From: Botryosphaeria dothidea
Lineage: Eukaryota; Ascomycota; Dothideomycetes; Botryosphaeriales; Botryosphaeriaceae
DNA length: 64,000 nucleotides
NCBI GenBank assembly: GCA_011503125.2
Contig: WWBZ02000001.1
Coordinates: 496,001 to 560,000, forward strand
Reading direction: 5' to 3'
Positions 1 through 15,909 of the stretch are shown here, one piece after another. Below the pieces are notes generated by a model, which ran no database searches, was not told the DNA's origin, and was given only the letters and a program-made list of their open reading frames with translations. Made by a program: the position numbers and the translations under genes. The stretch's first letter is position 1. Every line of letters starts with the position of its first letter.

Positions 1-2452
1 AGCGGTGTAGAACAGAGGGAGTTTGCAAACCATGTCAAGATAAGGAAGAGAAGGCGAGATCAGAGACATATGATCCTCACTTTCAGCCATCTCCGTTGTT
101 GTTGGATATTTGAGCGCCGGGTTATGGCTTCTTCATGTAATTTCCAGATTTCCAGGTAATGTTATGAAGTAGATGAGGTTCTTCAGCTATTGTGTTCTTC
201 TCTGTGATTCTATTGGAGGGAGCCTCATGGTTTCCGGTTGATTCTCCACTCCTACAGCCGCTTGCTCCGGCCCTGTTTATTCTTACGCAGCAATCGCCTG
301 CTTTAGTGGTATGCATTTGAGTAGGGCCGATGGTGGACCAGAGCGTCAGTCGTGACATAGGTATTCGGAGATTTCAGTAAATTTTCTTCTAGAAAACTTT
401 GTATCTCGTATGCGGATTTTTACTTGCTGTTGCAATTCACAAAGGGAATGGTTTCGCACCTGGGAGCGGCAGCACACTAAGCGAGATGCGCGATACCCGA
501 TCGGGCAGCATAGCAGGACAAAGTTCTTCAGCTCTGGCGAGTGCACTGCTCAAACATGCTCAACACATCTGATATTCCTCAGAGCTGCTAAAAGTATTTT
601 TGTTTTGTAAAAGGTCTCTGGTCTTCCGTCTGCGAGGGTTCTGCCCGCAATAGATAGCTGCGCATGGACGTTGCCAGAAGAGAATGGCCACAACGAAAAC
701 ATGGTTACAGAGTACACCAACTATGTTTCCACGTTTCCTTTTGATTCTTGAGAGTTTCGGTGACATCGTTTGTGTAAAAACGAACTATATTTGATGATAG
801 CACTCAACTGGACTTAACCGTGCTTCAGTGTCATAACACCAGTGTCAGGCCGAAAGAGCAAAATTCTGCACGATTCTGCCAGAGCTAACTGAGGTCTTCA
901 CTTGCGAGCAATCGTCCATCACTTGTCGGACTCCTCTTCCTTTCATTATTGGATGACTTTTTAGGTGTACCGACACATGCTTGCGGTCGGCTCGGAGCTC
1001 ACTGCTGGAACTGAGTCCGCTCGCTCGGAGACTTGCGACGGCGCAAGGGTCCGACATTTCCCTGGGTATGGGCACGGGCGTGACTTGACGTGCTCAACAT
1101 ACAGACAGGGAGCGAGGTCCCCGTGTTGCGCCGCTGGACGTCAGTGACACGCAATAGGTGAGGGGAAGGGAGCGGATCTCCGTCAAAATGCCCCGCGCCC
1201 CGGCGGAAGTGGGCGCGAGGAGGGAGATCGAAGGTTACACGCGGGGTTTATCTGATGCGGGAGATCTGCTCGCTTCAGTGCGAGCGTGTCAGCAACCTGG
1301 GCGGCGGAGGGGCACGAGGGTTGACCGTCGGCCGCTCACGGACCAGCAGCCGGAGGAAGGCAGGCAGGTACAAAGAGTCGCTCCGACACGTGGGGCCTCG
1401 ACCGTGGTAGGGCTGAAGGGAGCTGCCGCCGTCACGCCTTGGCTCCCGTCCGGAGACCCGGAGTCACGGCGGCGCGATGCTGCACGATGCAGGAACGGCG
1501 CTCGTATCTGGCTGACGTGATTCGCGCGCTCATTGGGATGCCCGTGTGCCGCGAGATGCCCGGCCCGCGGAAGGGCGCGGTGTTGGAGCACCCCCACGGT
1601 GAAGCCTACAGTGACTCGAAGCCCCTGATTCTGTACATGCTTCTCGACGCTCGCGAGAGCAGGTGCTGGTGGATGACGCGGCGGAGGGGGCTGTCGGGGC
1701 GGCCGCGGCCTGTGCGATGTTAGAGTCCATCAGAGTGCCCGTCTCCGCGGCCGCCGAGATACGTGCAGATGCAAATCTCGAAGCTGTCGGCATATCCACC
1801 CCCGCAATGATCGCCCACCCCTGTCCATGCCACCCAAAGGCTATCTATCGATGTCATCTGTCGCGCACGCAGCTGGAACCAGATATGCTTCGCAGCACGC
1901 ACATGACGCAGGAATGCTTAATCAGCCAAACACGCATGCAAGGGCCCCGGTTTGTTTCATAGCGCGCGTTTCTGGCAACACAGAGCGGGGGGGCGATGAA
2001 CGCGTCGGCGACGAACAGCTGGAGCGGCTTGGTGGATGCGGGCAGGGCTGGAGGGCAGCGAGCGCGATAGGGTGGTGTGAGCGGCGTACGACACGCGAGA
2101 ACAGGGTTTAGCGGATCTTGGCCCAGCCGAAGCACCTCTCAGCACCACTCCGCTCCTTGACCCAACTTTTCGACTCCGACACCACACGCGACTGCCGCGC
2201 CGACGCCTGCACGACCGATACTCTCTCCATGCGCCGCATGTAGCTGTGTTGCCACCGCACCAGCTGCGTTGCTGCACCGCACTCCTCCCGTCGCCCCTCG
2301 CGCGACCGCGCCAGCCTCCACCGAGCTAGCTCGCGATCAGCCCTGTTCCGCTCGCTCGCTACCCCGATACTGCACCTCGACATCGTCGCTCCTGTGTCCC
2401 CGCCCGCCCCCGTCGCCCACCACCCCTCTGCGCCCTGGCGCCCACTCTCGCC
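1..2452. other. Intergenic region and KDM4 upstream leader
   Basis: No convincing coding region was seen on either strand. The open frames here are short, rich in Arg, Ser and Cys, and have no recognisable domain. The last few hundred bases are C-rich and pyrimidine-rich, as in many fungal 5' leaders, and end in a good start context (gccatgg) at the demethylase ATG. This stretch probably holds that gene's promoter and 5' UTR. Confidence 0.5.
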
Positions 2453-6946
<4,494 letters not shown>

Positions 6947-9619
6947 GTAGGGGCGTTGAATGGTGTTCTTTGACAGGTGGCGTATGCTTGGTGTTCGGGG
7001 GACAAGGGGTAAGGGGGACATTCAAGGCGGCGTTTTCGTACACACCCACGGTGGGGAAGCATTTCTTATACCACTGGCGTTTTATGGGAAATCTCTACTG
7101 CTAGTACCAGCCTCTGGGTGAACGGGTGGATAGGACATGGATTCTTTTCTGGGCAGGGGTTGCATTACCGGCAGGGAAGCCGAAGAGGGATTGAATGTAT
7201 AACGTCGAGCAAGAAATTAATGGGAAAGGACTGGATCGCAGAGCGTCTTGACAGGGCCCCCCTGTGGTTCGTGGTGATGTTCATTCTGCACTCGTGCTGT
7301 TCTCTTCTCTTTGCTTTGATGATAAGAGGAATGTGTCGAGCTTATCATGCGATTTTGCTATTGTTGCTGCCTGCGTTGAGGATCGCGGCTCCACTGTTCT
7401 AAGCCTCACGCACCACACAATAGGGTGGGCTCTGAGCCACTTGCTTGCCACGTAGTTGCCCCATCGGGCGGAGGTCGACGGAGCGGGTAGGTCGGCAGTG
7501 TGGATATGCAAGTCCATGGTGATGGAAAGGCAGTGAGACACAGTGGGCGTACGTATTCTTTGGGGGGCTTGGGTGTAGGTGAGAGGAGCCGTTAACCGGC
7601 TGCCTAGAACTTGGCTCAAGAGCCGCAATTCAGCTGGCTGGGGTGCAAAGACAAGAGTCAGCCCGTCCACAGTCATCTCGGCGACCGATGGTGATCATGA
7701 TCTCGACTGCCGGCTTGGAGTGACGTTGATCTATTACCTCGATGGCGGAAATAACAGCGCGAACGTGCAATCATAGCGCGAGAAATTTACGCCGATGATC
7801 GAGTAGGGCGCGCACCGGATGGGAGATTACGTATCGTGCGCCTTGTAGCTTTCATCTCTTTTTTTCCCTAGTCAGCATGCGAGTGTGGCGGTGGTGACGA
7901 TGAAGGCTGCATGGTTGGACGGGAGAGGCGGGAGAGGCGGGATGGCGGTGCGCCGCCATCGTCACCGTAGGCAGGTCACGAGGTGTCGTGTTGAAGGACG
8001 GCGGGCTGGACTTGCGCGCGTGGGATCATCGAGCCAGTGCGTCGTCGTCCTGCTGGGCTGAAGAGCGATGGAGAAGGATTGCCGGCTTCGTTTCGCTGCA
8101 CTCGAGGGCGCCTCGTCTGCGCTAGCACACCACAACGCTCGGGAAGCTCGTGATTTCTGCATTCCCAGAGAGTCTCGACTCTGCCGCGAGGATGACAGAG
8201 CACGTGGGAGAGGAGACAAAAGGCCGCAGGCTCAGCCACGCTGCCACAGAGGGGAGCACCGGCCGAGCTGCAACAATCATGCCAAATCCCAAAGCAGAGG
8301 GTGATCCGGCTTGCCAGAGGCGCTCAAACACGTCGTGAGGCAGCGAAAGCCAGCAGGCGCACGAGTCGCATTGACAGCTCAGGGAAGTCCATGCCGAAAC
8401 ACGTTTCATCTGCGCCAGGACAGGCTGGGAGGGCGCTCGGCCAATCAGTGGCGCGCCAGGCCGGTCATCCGACGCGGGCGCGGGGAGACGACAGAGAGCC
8501 ACGACTGCGGGCGATCTGGCTTGGGCGCTTGCAGGGCGCGTCCCTGCGCGGCCAGCAGCCTGCGAATCGCGCGAGCGCTGCAGCGCAAACTGCGACCGAG
8601 GGACCGCACACAGCCCGCATCCGGACGCGTCACAGACCGCACGCCGGAGCAGGCGTTCGTCGAGCACCCACCGCGACGAGAGCGCGCGTTCCAGGCGCGC
8701 GCTGTTGCTGTGGGACGCTATAAGGTTTATTGCGAAAACTACATATAGCCCGGCACCTGACTACCCGGCGCTGGCCAGCATCCTCCGGTCGGCGCATCAA
8801 CTCTTCAATCAATTTCGCAATCAAAGATACACCTCGAGAGGGGATCCGGGGACTTTATCTCAGGCACCACTGCAGCACCTTTCGAGCCCTCCCGGCCCGC
8901 TGTTTGGGAGTTAAACCGCCAACTAGCCCCCTTTCCCGCGCCCCGATAACGAACTGCTGCCTTTTAAGCTCCGGCACGTCCTGCAATTTATATATTGCAC
9001 ACGGGCGGCGTGTTGCTAAAGAAAGCAAGGTTGCGCAGAGATCAGGCACAGCGCTGTTTGATAAAAACGCCGAGCGCCCCATCGCCGTCGTCCTGCCAGT
9101 GCGCGACTTAAAACCAACGACCGTCTCTACTTCCTCTGCCCTCTTGCTTGCTGGCTGGCCTAGCACGCACCCTCGTCATCCCTCTCACCGCCGACCATTC
9201 GTTCATCCTTCGGGGACGCCCAAAAACCTGCTTCTAGCCCGCTTAGTACGGCAAATCGGCAGCGGGAGAAAAAGAAGCTTCGCGGCGATCTGAGGAGCTT
9301 ACTTTTTGGCGGCATTAGCATAGCCGACGTGGACCAGACCGGTTACCGCGCAAATCCTGTTTCGGTGGTGGCACACGCTCCGCATCGAACGAACCCTGAC
9401 GCACGCCAACGCCTGTGCTTTCTTTGTCTTCCTTCATCTACCCACCAGGCCCCCTCCTCTCTTCTCCGCATTGTTGCACTTACTCTCGTCCCCCCAACCG
9501 AAAATAAATCAACCTTTTTTCCCCCACGAGGGAAAATAATTCGCGACTCGCCGACAAATCGAATATCTGTACTCTTCTGGGCATTTTCGACTCCATCGAC
9601 CATCCAACGTTAATACGTC
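6947..9619. other. Intergenic, no gene seen
   Basis: This is the 3' flank of the demethylase and the promoter of the MARVEL gene. Frames up to 187 codons occur on both strands in GC-rich sequence at 8.1-9.3 kb but lack domain-like composition. A short tandem GGGAGAGGC motif lies near 7920. The stretch at 9400-9540 is CT-rich, like a fungal core promoter. Confidence 0.45.
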
Positions 9620-10350
9620 ATGGCTTTCAACTTCACCTTGCCCCTGCGCATTGCGCAGGCCGTCTTCACCATCATCGTGCTCGGTCTGACAGCGTACGGT
9701 ATGTGATATTCCTTCTCTTACATCGCTCTCATCCTTCGCATCCTGCAACCACAATCCTTCCCGTCGCGACGGTAATTTCTTCACGAACCCACGGCTTGAT
9801 ACGCTCTCGACCGAGCATACCAACAAGCCGGCGACGAGCCGCCATTCCACATTCTTCGCCTCAACCAACCCCATGGCTAACATGACTTCCAGTCTGCGAC
9901 TGGTGGACCACGCACTGGCACGCCAATTCGCCCGCGGAGATCAACTATCTGATCTTCGTCTCCGTCTGGACCATCCTCGCGCTCGTGTACCTGGTCGTCG
10001 CCCCCGCCCGCTTCCCCGCCGCCGCGCACAAGTTCGCCATCCTCGGCGTCGAGGCCCTGACCATGCTGTTCTGGTTCGCCGGCTTCATCGCGCTGGCCGT
10101 GTGGCTGGACGACCGCGTGTGCTTCGGCAGCGTGTGCGCGAGCGCCAAGGCCGCCACCGTGTTTGCTGCTTTTGAGTGGTAAGTTTTTTTTTTGTTACTG
10201 ACGTCCTTTTTGGAGAAGGGAAAAATGCTAATGTGGGTGGTTTGCAGGCTCGTCTTCGCTGGTACTTGCGTCTTGGCTTCGCTGCACGTCTGGCGCACTC
10301 GCAACGGTAACGACTCGAGGCCCGCGCCGGAGATGCAGATGAATGCTTGA
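9620..10350 (+). CDS. MARVEL-domain four-helix membrane protein
   Basis: Three exons, 9620-9698, 9893-10178 and 10248-10350, give 155 aa; donors GTATGT and GTAAGT and in-phase joins support the model. The protein has four hydrophobic helices with short loops, a conserved tryptophan- and histidine-rich segment (CDWWTTHWH) after the first helix, and a short polar tail. This layout matches the fungal MARVEL family, whose members sit in the plasma membrane and, in the Nce102 branch, organise eisosome or sterol-rich domains. Which branch this belongs to cannot be told from the sequence. It stands alone between two long intergenic stretches. Confidence 0.82.
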
Positions 10351-11193
10351 TTTGGGCGTTGATCTGTTTGAATCTACGGATGGAACCATTTTTCTTTGTG
10401 AAGAGCGGATCTGCTGAGAGTAAGACGACGTTGACGTCGATGGTGTGTGGTATTTACGATGTTTGGACCTTTTGGTGCCTATGATTTGGAAACTGTTTCC
10501 CTTTTTTTCTGTTCTTACTGTGATACCCAATTGAGGGTTGGTATTCGAAAATGAGGAAGACCAGGGGGTGGGTTGAAGTTAATGAGATACGTCTCGTTAA
10601 TTGTGGTTGGTCACATATTTGCGCACGAAATGCACGATTTCCCAAATTTTGAATATCCTACGTCCTGGTGTTCTGGTATTTTCCCTGCCTGGCTGCAAAG
10701 ACCATCTCTTGCTTTGTAGTCGGATTCCCTTGATGTTGTTGGCTGTCCGAGTCGGCTTTGCTAATAATAATGCCAGACATCAACCGCGGAAGACATCGTG
10801 GCTTTCGTGTCTCAGATAATAGACCAAGACCTGAAGAAGCTCTGCGACCCAGGTCTCATTGTCCAAGACAAAACTTCTTTTTCTTAACACACAGGCTGTC
10901 AAAAACCCAGACTTGCCCGTTCCGTTTGACACTACAAGATTAAAAAGGGAGCCGCCTCCACGCCGAGTGTCCTTCTTTCCACCACCACCGCAATCCTCAC
11001 TTCCTCTTTGACTCCACGGCTTCCTCCACAATACTAAAGCTGATTTCAGGCAACGAGCCTCTCAATCTTGCTACCCATTCCGATCTACAGCAACTAAACC
11101 CGAACACAACTCCCTAATCCCACCGCATCCCTCCATCCACATCCCTCCATCCACATCAGTCCAAGAAAGAAAAACCCAAAGCCCCGGAACAAC
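10351..11193. other. Intergenic, no gene seen
   Basis: This is the 3' flank of the MARVEL gene and the upstream region of the 11.2 kb locus. It is moderately AT-rich at 10.4-10.9 kb and then CT-rich from 10.97 kb. A 15-bp unit (tccctccatccacat) is tandemly duplicated at about 11127-11157. No supported coding frame was seen. Confidence 0.45.
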
Positions 11194-11910
11194 ATGTCCT
11201 CCTCCTCCTCCTCCTCCTCCTCCTCCTCCTCCTCCTCCTCCTCCTCCTCCTCCATCACCATCCTCTCAAACCAACAGGGCCTCTGCCTCCAACCCGACCA
11301 CGCCCCACGCCCCTCCGCGCCCGCAAGCGCAGCCCAACGGTTTCGTCCGGGCCCTGCGTTTGATGTCCAACCGATCCTACCGGACCACCGCCGCCCGCCG
11401 CATCGTCGACACGGGCGATCTGGTGCAGATGCTGCGCCTCTACGACTCGATGGCGACCGTGCAGCAGCAGGCCGGAGCGAGCATGAACAGGCTGCGGTCC
11501 ATGATGCGGGAGTTTGGGCTGGGCACGGAGGAAGAAGCCGAGCGCGACCGCGACGAGGAGGACGAAGGTCGTCGTGAAGAGCAGGGTCGGTCTGTCGCCG
11601 GGGTTCTGCGCGACTGAATGGAGGGCTTGCGCGGCGATGGCGCTCTCCAGGTGCTCTGGCTCGTGTCGATCTTCGGTGCAATCCTTTGCTACTACATGGT
11701 GCGGCCGGACATGACGGTGGTTAGCCGGGAAGACCCGCCACTATATTGAGTTTTGCCCTTCTTCATGGTCGCTTATTTCTTGACGAAGGTCCTCAAGATG
11801 GTCTTGTGGGCGATCGACTACTTCGGGCTCGCGGACCTGGTCTCGAAGGGAAAGTTGAAGGCGGCGGGCTTGGGTCGTCGTCTTCTCCCTCGCTGTGTGG
11901 AGGAGTAGTG
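11194..11910 (+). pseudogene. Interrupted membrane-protein frame (pseudogene or undetected introns)
   Basis: The protein-like frame is not that of the ATG at 11194 but the next one, open from before 11255 to the TGA at 11615-11617. It reads Pro/Ser/Gln-rich and then a helical block (RRIVDTGDLVQMLRLYDS) and an acidic Glu/Arg stretch. The same frame resumes after that TGA with a hydrophobic segment (QVLWLVSIFGAILCYYMV). It stops at a second TGA (about 11746-11748) and resumes again with FFMVAYFLTKVLKMVLWAI, ending at TAG about 11906-11908. Three blocks in one frame split by two TGAs suggest either introns a multiple of three long or a decayed gene. No pair of strong splice sites removes both stops. 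Family not recognised. Confidence 0.4.
11197..11253 (+). repeat. (TCC)19 trinucleotide microsatellite
   Basis: Nineteen perfect TCC units directly follow the ATG at 11194. Read from that ATG they encode 19 serines, but the protein-like frame downstream is the +1 frame, in which they would encode proline. Length variation at such a tract changes serine number without altering frame. Confidence 0.95.
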
Positions 11911-12312
11911 CAGACTCCCCGCAACTCATACAGAGAAATAAGAGAAGGGAGTGGAGACACCGAGCCCTACAGGTGAAAGAGGATCAATGACAGCGACGGC
12001 TCACAGGGAAAGCATGTACTGGAGTTTTTGGGACGGGCTCTGATTTGATGACTTGGGGTTTCAACGGCATAGAGGCGTTTTGGAGTTTTGCATTTCGATC
12101 TTTGTTTTGACGCCCTTCATGTGACTATTCAACACTCTCGTTTTTTGCATGTTCCAGGAGACAGTTGAGAGAGAACAGCAGACCAGATTAGACCAGATTG
12201 TTTCCGTATCTACTATCCAATTCACAAAAACCAAGTTTCTCTTCCTCCCCACATCCCAACCCCTCGCCATTCCCACACAACCAAAGCCCGTCCCCCCTCA
12301 CCCACCTCCCCC

Positions 12313-13171
12313 TCAAAAAACCCTCTTCTCCACCCCAGGCTCCAACCAACAAACCTGCCCCGCCACGCCCTCCTCTTCAAAACCCTCCCTCAACTCCCCT
12401 CCAAACTGCGTAAAGTGCCCCCAACTCTCAAAATGCATCAGCACCAGCACCTCCACGCCCACCTCCCTGCACAACCGCGCCGCCTGCGCCCCATCCATCG
12501 TGACCTGCAGCGGCCCCCTCCCCGGCAGCGGCACCCTCGCCCTCCCCAAGTTCAGTAGCGCGACGACGACGTTCCACCGCGCGCGCAGCCCCCGCGCCGC
12601 GGCCTCGACGTACGCCGTGTCGCCCGCGAAGTAGACGGCGTTCGGCTTCCCGTCGTCATCGTCATCCGCGCCGAACGCGGCGCACTCGAGCACGAAGCCC
12701 GTGCACTCGCCGCCGGGCAGGTGCGCGCACGGGGATGCCGGTGACGCGGAAGCGCGTGCCGCCGCCGCCGCCGGCGACGACGAGGTCGAGCGTCTGCCAG
12801 GGGGCGAGCCCGACGACGGTCGTCAGGACGCGTCGGCCGTCGAGGAGCCGGCGGCCGAGGGCGTCGAGGTTGTCCCAGTGGTCTTCGTGGGAGAGGAGGA
12901 CGGCGTCGATGGGGGGCAGCTGGGCGAGGGACAGGGCGGGGGAGGTGCTGTTTTTGAGGATGGCGATGCCGGCGTCGTGCTCGGTGCCGGCGGGGGAGAA
13001 CTGTGGGTGTTGAGTTGGCTCTTTTTTTTTTTTTTTTTGGAGGGGGATGGGGGTGCGGGGCGGGCTTACGAAGGGGTCGGTGAGGAAGTTGATGTCGTCG
13101 ATGGAGAGGATGGCGGTGGCAGTGCCGATGTGCGTGATGCTGATGGTGCTTTTGAAGCTGGAAGACGGCAT
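12313..13171 (-). CDS. MBL-fold metallo-hydrolase (UlaG-like), with a frameshift
   Basis: Exon 1 is 13171-13070 (34 codons, donor GTAAGC) and exon 2 is 13000-12313. The first part opens with a beta strand and THIGTAT, then has the metal-binding motif SHEDHWDNLD, as in the UlaG-like fungal group of metallo-beta-lactamase-fold enzymes. A one-base disruption occurs at about 12730-12734: a GGGG run reads out of frame afterwards. With one G fewer, the expected CAHLPGGECTGF segment and the AVYFAGDTAYVEA metal-site strand follow in one frame to the stop, giving about 262 aa, a normal length. Substrate is unknown. The lesion could be a real mutation or a base-calling error. The 3' end has an asparagine-free, Gly-rich tail typical of the family. 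Confidence 0.75.
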
Positions 13172-13755
13172 AGTCGTGGAATTGTTTAGGAGGATCTGAT
13201 TGTGGTGGATTGGAAGGTTGAGTGATGATGGGAGAGGATGGTGCTTTGGGTCATGAATTATAGGAAGGGACGGACAGATTTTCTCGGGGAGCACAAGTGC
13301 GCTTAGCAAATTTGGGATGGCATTAGTATTGCTGCTACATCGATTGTTAAGCTTCAAGTGGTGTTTGTCCAGACAATAGGTAGATGCGACTCTTCCGATG
13401 GTCAGTCTTGGCGGACTCGGTTGCCGGATTGGGTTAGACAAACGTGGATATTTGGAACCCACCTCGTGCCCATGCCGGATATCTCCCTCAATCCACTCCC
13501 GTAGTGGGACTCTGTGGCGGGATCCAAAAGGGCAACATCCCACAAGCGAGGCTGACGCAGAGTAAGCTTACATCATCATCAATCAGGCAGGATCGGACAC
13601 GCGGTCACCCGCACCCATGTCTGATGACGCTGCTCCGCGGAATGCCACCGCGCTGTTATATCTCAGACGTTCCCAAGGTTTCTCTGCGTACTACTTCTCT
13701 TCAGCTTTGCAGCTTCCGTGCATTTCTTAGCCCACAACGACAACCAGCCGTCACG
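13172..13755. promoter_or_regulatory. Divergent promoter between MBL gene and small membrane gene
   Basis: This 584-bp gap separates two head-to-head genes and must hold both promoters. No strong TATA box or known operator stands out. Open frames run through it but have no support. Confidence 0.5.
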
Positions 13756-14195
13756 ATGTCATTCGTCCCATCCACGCTGTACTATCTCTCCTCCGCCATC
13801 AACGCGGTTTCAATTCCCGGCCACATAGCAGCCGGCCGGCGGAGTCTCAAACCCGCACTCCAGAGAATCCCGAGCACACCAGATGTTGCACTTGGGAGAA
13901 TAAGTGCCACCGTGGCATGGGATATGGTCAATGCCTTACTAGCCACTTCCGGTAAACGCAGACTCCGCTGTCCAAGGAGGTCGACTTACATTGAGTAGCG
14001 CTGCTCAATTATCTGTTGGCCAAGAACGGCGGTCCCAAGACTGTTAAGGAGGCCGCAATCGTAGGCACAAGCGTTCTGGCTGGCGCCTTTGTCGGGTGGC
14101 GCTTCTTCAAAGTGAAGTTCTACCGACCACTGAGCTGTCTGTGGGTTGCGCCCGCGCTGAGTTTGCCGGCTATGCTCTGGCAGCACTACGTTTGA
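13756..14195 (+). CDS. Small conserved-looking membrane protein
   Basis: Two exons, 13756-13951 and 13999-14195, join in phase through a short intron (donor GTAAAC, acceptor TAG) to give 130 aa. The protein has three or four hydrophobic stretches: an N-terminal one (TLYYLSSAINAVSIPG), LGRISATVAWDMVNALLA, AAIVGTSVLAGAFVGW, and a C-terminal LWVAPALSLPAMLW. Length and layout resemble small fungal membrane proteins of unknown function, but I do not recognise the family. It ends 38 bp from the stop of the convergent Zn2Cys6 gene, so their 3' UTRs probably overlap. Confidence 0.6.
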
Positions 14196-14232
14196 GATGT
14201 TCCCTTAGGCAGGCCATTGTTCAGAGCAGGCA

Positions 14233-15909
14233 TCAAAGCTCTGCGAATTCCGCTGGAAAATGTGGGATGGTCGAAAAGCCTTTTTGGCGGATTCGGACAA
14301 TCAGTCCCTGGCACCACTTGATGTTCTCTTGGTTCCCTTGACAATCTCTGCTCAGCACGTTGTATGCAATCCGAAGTGGGAAGATCGCCGAAGCTGGCCC
14401 AAACAATCTCATCCCCTCTTGAAGAAAGTACTCAGCACTGTGGCAGATGTTGTTGGCAAGCTCGCACGCCTGGGTGTAGTAATTTTCCTCCAGTGCCTGG
14501 CCCGCTTCCGTGCAACCGCGATCGGCCAGGAACAGGTCAACCTTTTCCATCTCCGTGAGGTAGATGATCTCGAGGACCCAAGTATGGGTATGGAGATTTC
14601 CCGTCAATATGTTCGGAAAATAGAGACATGATTCCGCATTCGCTGTATGAGTTGAGCCGTGTTTCTGCCATGAATGACATGAGGGACGTATCGCATCCAT
14701 TTCGTAAAGACATTTCCATTCGGACAGGCTTTCATGCACTTCCAACAACCCGGCCTTTATCTGATGCGCTTCAGAGATAGCCCTATCAGCAGGAAGACTT
14801 CCCAAGAGATCAACAGCCTCTAAAAGGGACGGAAGCATGGCCGTATCGCTCATGAGCAGCTGTATATCCGAAGGTGGATGGTTGCGAAATTGCAATGTTC
14901 TCCACTCGTCTTTGGTAAGGAATGTAGATTTACGTGTATCCAAAGCATGAAAAAAACTGCCAATTCTGTCAAACCCCCCCCCCGGGGCCAGGGACCCAAA
15001 CATCATGAAACTCACCAGTATGGGCCTGCAACCGACGAAGATCTCATGAAAATCGTCCGAACTGAATAAATCCGGAGGATAAGACTTGACGAGTGCATTG
15101 AATCCTGCAAAGTGTGCGAATAGACCAGCACTCGAAGTTGGGAACATCAACTGGCAGATAGGGATTATTACCAAACTCCAATCTAAGGATGCTACAACGC
15201 TTACCTCAACCGTGGCCAAACACACAATGGAAGTCACGGTTTCAATGCTGAAAAACACCTTGGATGCTAACAGAGCATGTTTCAATTGCTGCAACGTCGA
15301 GTTGTAGGCTTCGAAGGTTCGAAAGTTCATGCGTCTGCCCTCCGGTCCTCGGTCCAGGATGGCAGTCCCGAAAGCCTTGACGGCCGAAGTAAGGAGAGCT
15401 CCGGAGCGCGTCCCGCCTGCGAGTCTGGGAAGCACGCCCACCCAGGAACCGCACACTTGAATCGTGCTCGAATCAAGCGAACACGGCACGTAGCTGTTCT
15501 CAGGGATGAAGCAGCCGAGAATGACAGCCGTGAATTCTTCAACGGTTGGCGAATCAAACGGTCTGGGAAGGTGGCATCGCCGGGTCTTTTGCGCACGCGC
15601 CCTGGCGAGAGCAGTGTTCCCGGTTCCCGAGCGCAGAGAAGGGTTCTTCTGTGTCTCAGCTGAAGGGGCGGAGGGCGGAGGCTTTCCGGATCTTCGCTTC
15701 TGTGGCGTCGCCTGGTAGGGAACGAAGACCAAGTCGAGCTGGTAGCCTTCGCACGGTCGTCCGATTAACAGAAACTGAGAACAGGACGGGCGCTTTCCGT
15801 CGCACTGCAAACGTAATCAGAGAGCGCGGATTCAGCAAGGGAACGGAGCACTTACGCCCAGCTTGTGGGCCCGGCAAGTGCGGCAAACCGTGGTCTGCTT
15901 CGTCTTCAT
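14233..15909 (-). CDS. Zn2Cys6 fungal transcription factor, atypical zinc cluster
   Basis: Exon 1 (15909-15856, MKTKQTTVCRTCRAHKLG) joins exon 2 (from 15804) across a GTAAGT...GCAG intron and rebuilds an N-terminal Zn2Cys6 cluster with Cys at 9, 12, 19, 26 and 36. The residue at 29, normally the fifth cysteine, is Phe (TTT). After the usual RPCEGY end of the cluster comes a Pro/Lys/Arg linker and a fungal-specific factor domain of about 400 residues. A second intron, 15204-15151, is 54 nt and translatable. A third candidate, 15015-14957, has canonical sites, but removing it puts exon 4 out of frame at a T7 run. Reading straight through keeps the frame open. The gene lies downstream of the DUF3533 gene on the same strand and may regulate it. 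DNA binding may be impaired. Confidence 0.75.

Noticed and set aside
8122..8748. Frames of 140-181 codons on both strands
   Set aside because: They overlap one another in GC-rich intergenic sequence, have no domain and no splice or start support.
11094..11681. 195-codon minus-strand frame with a polyglutamate run
   Set aside because: The Glu run is the reverse of the TCC repeat and the rest is Arg/Pro/Ser-rich noise.
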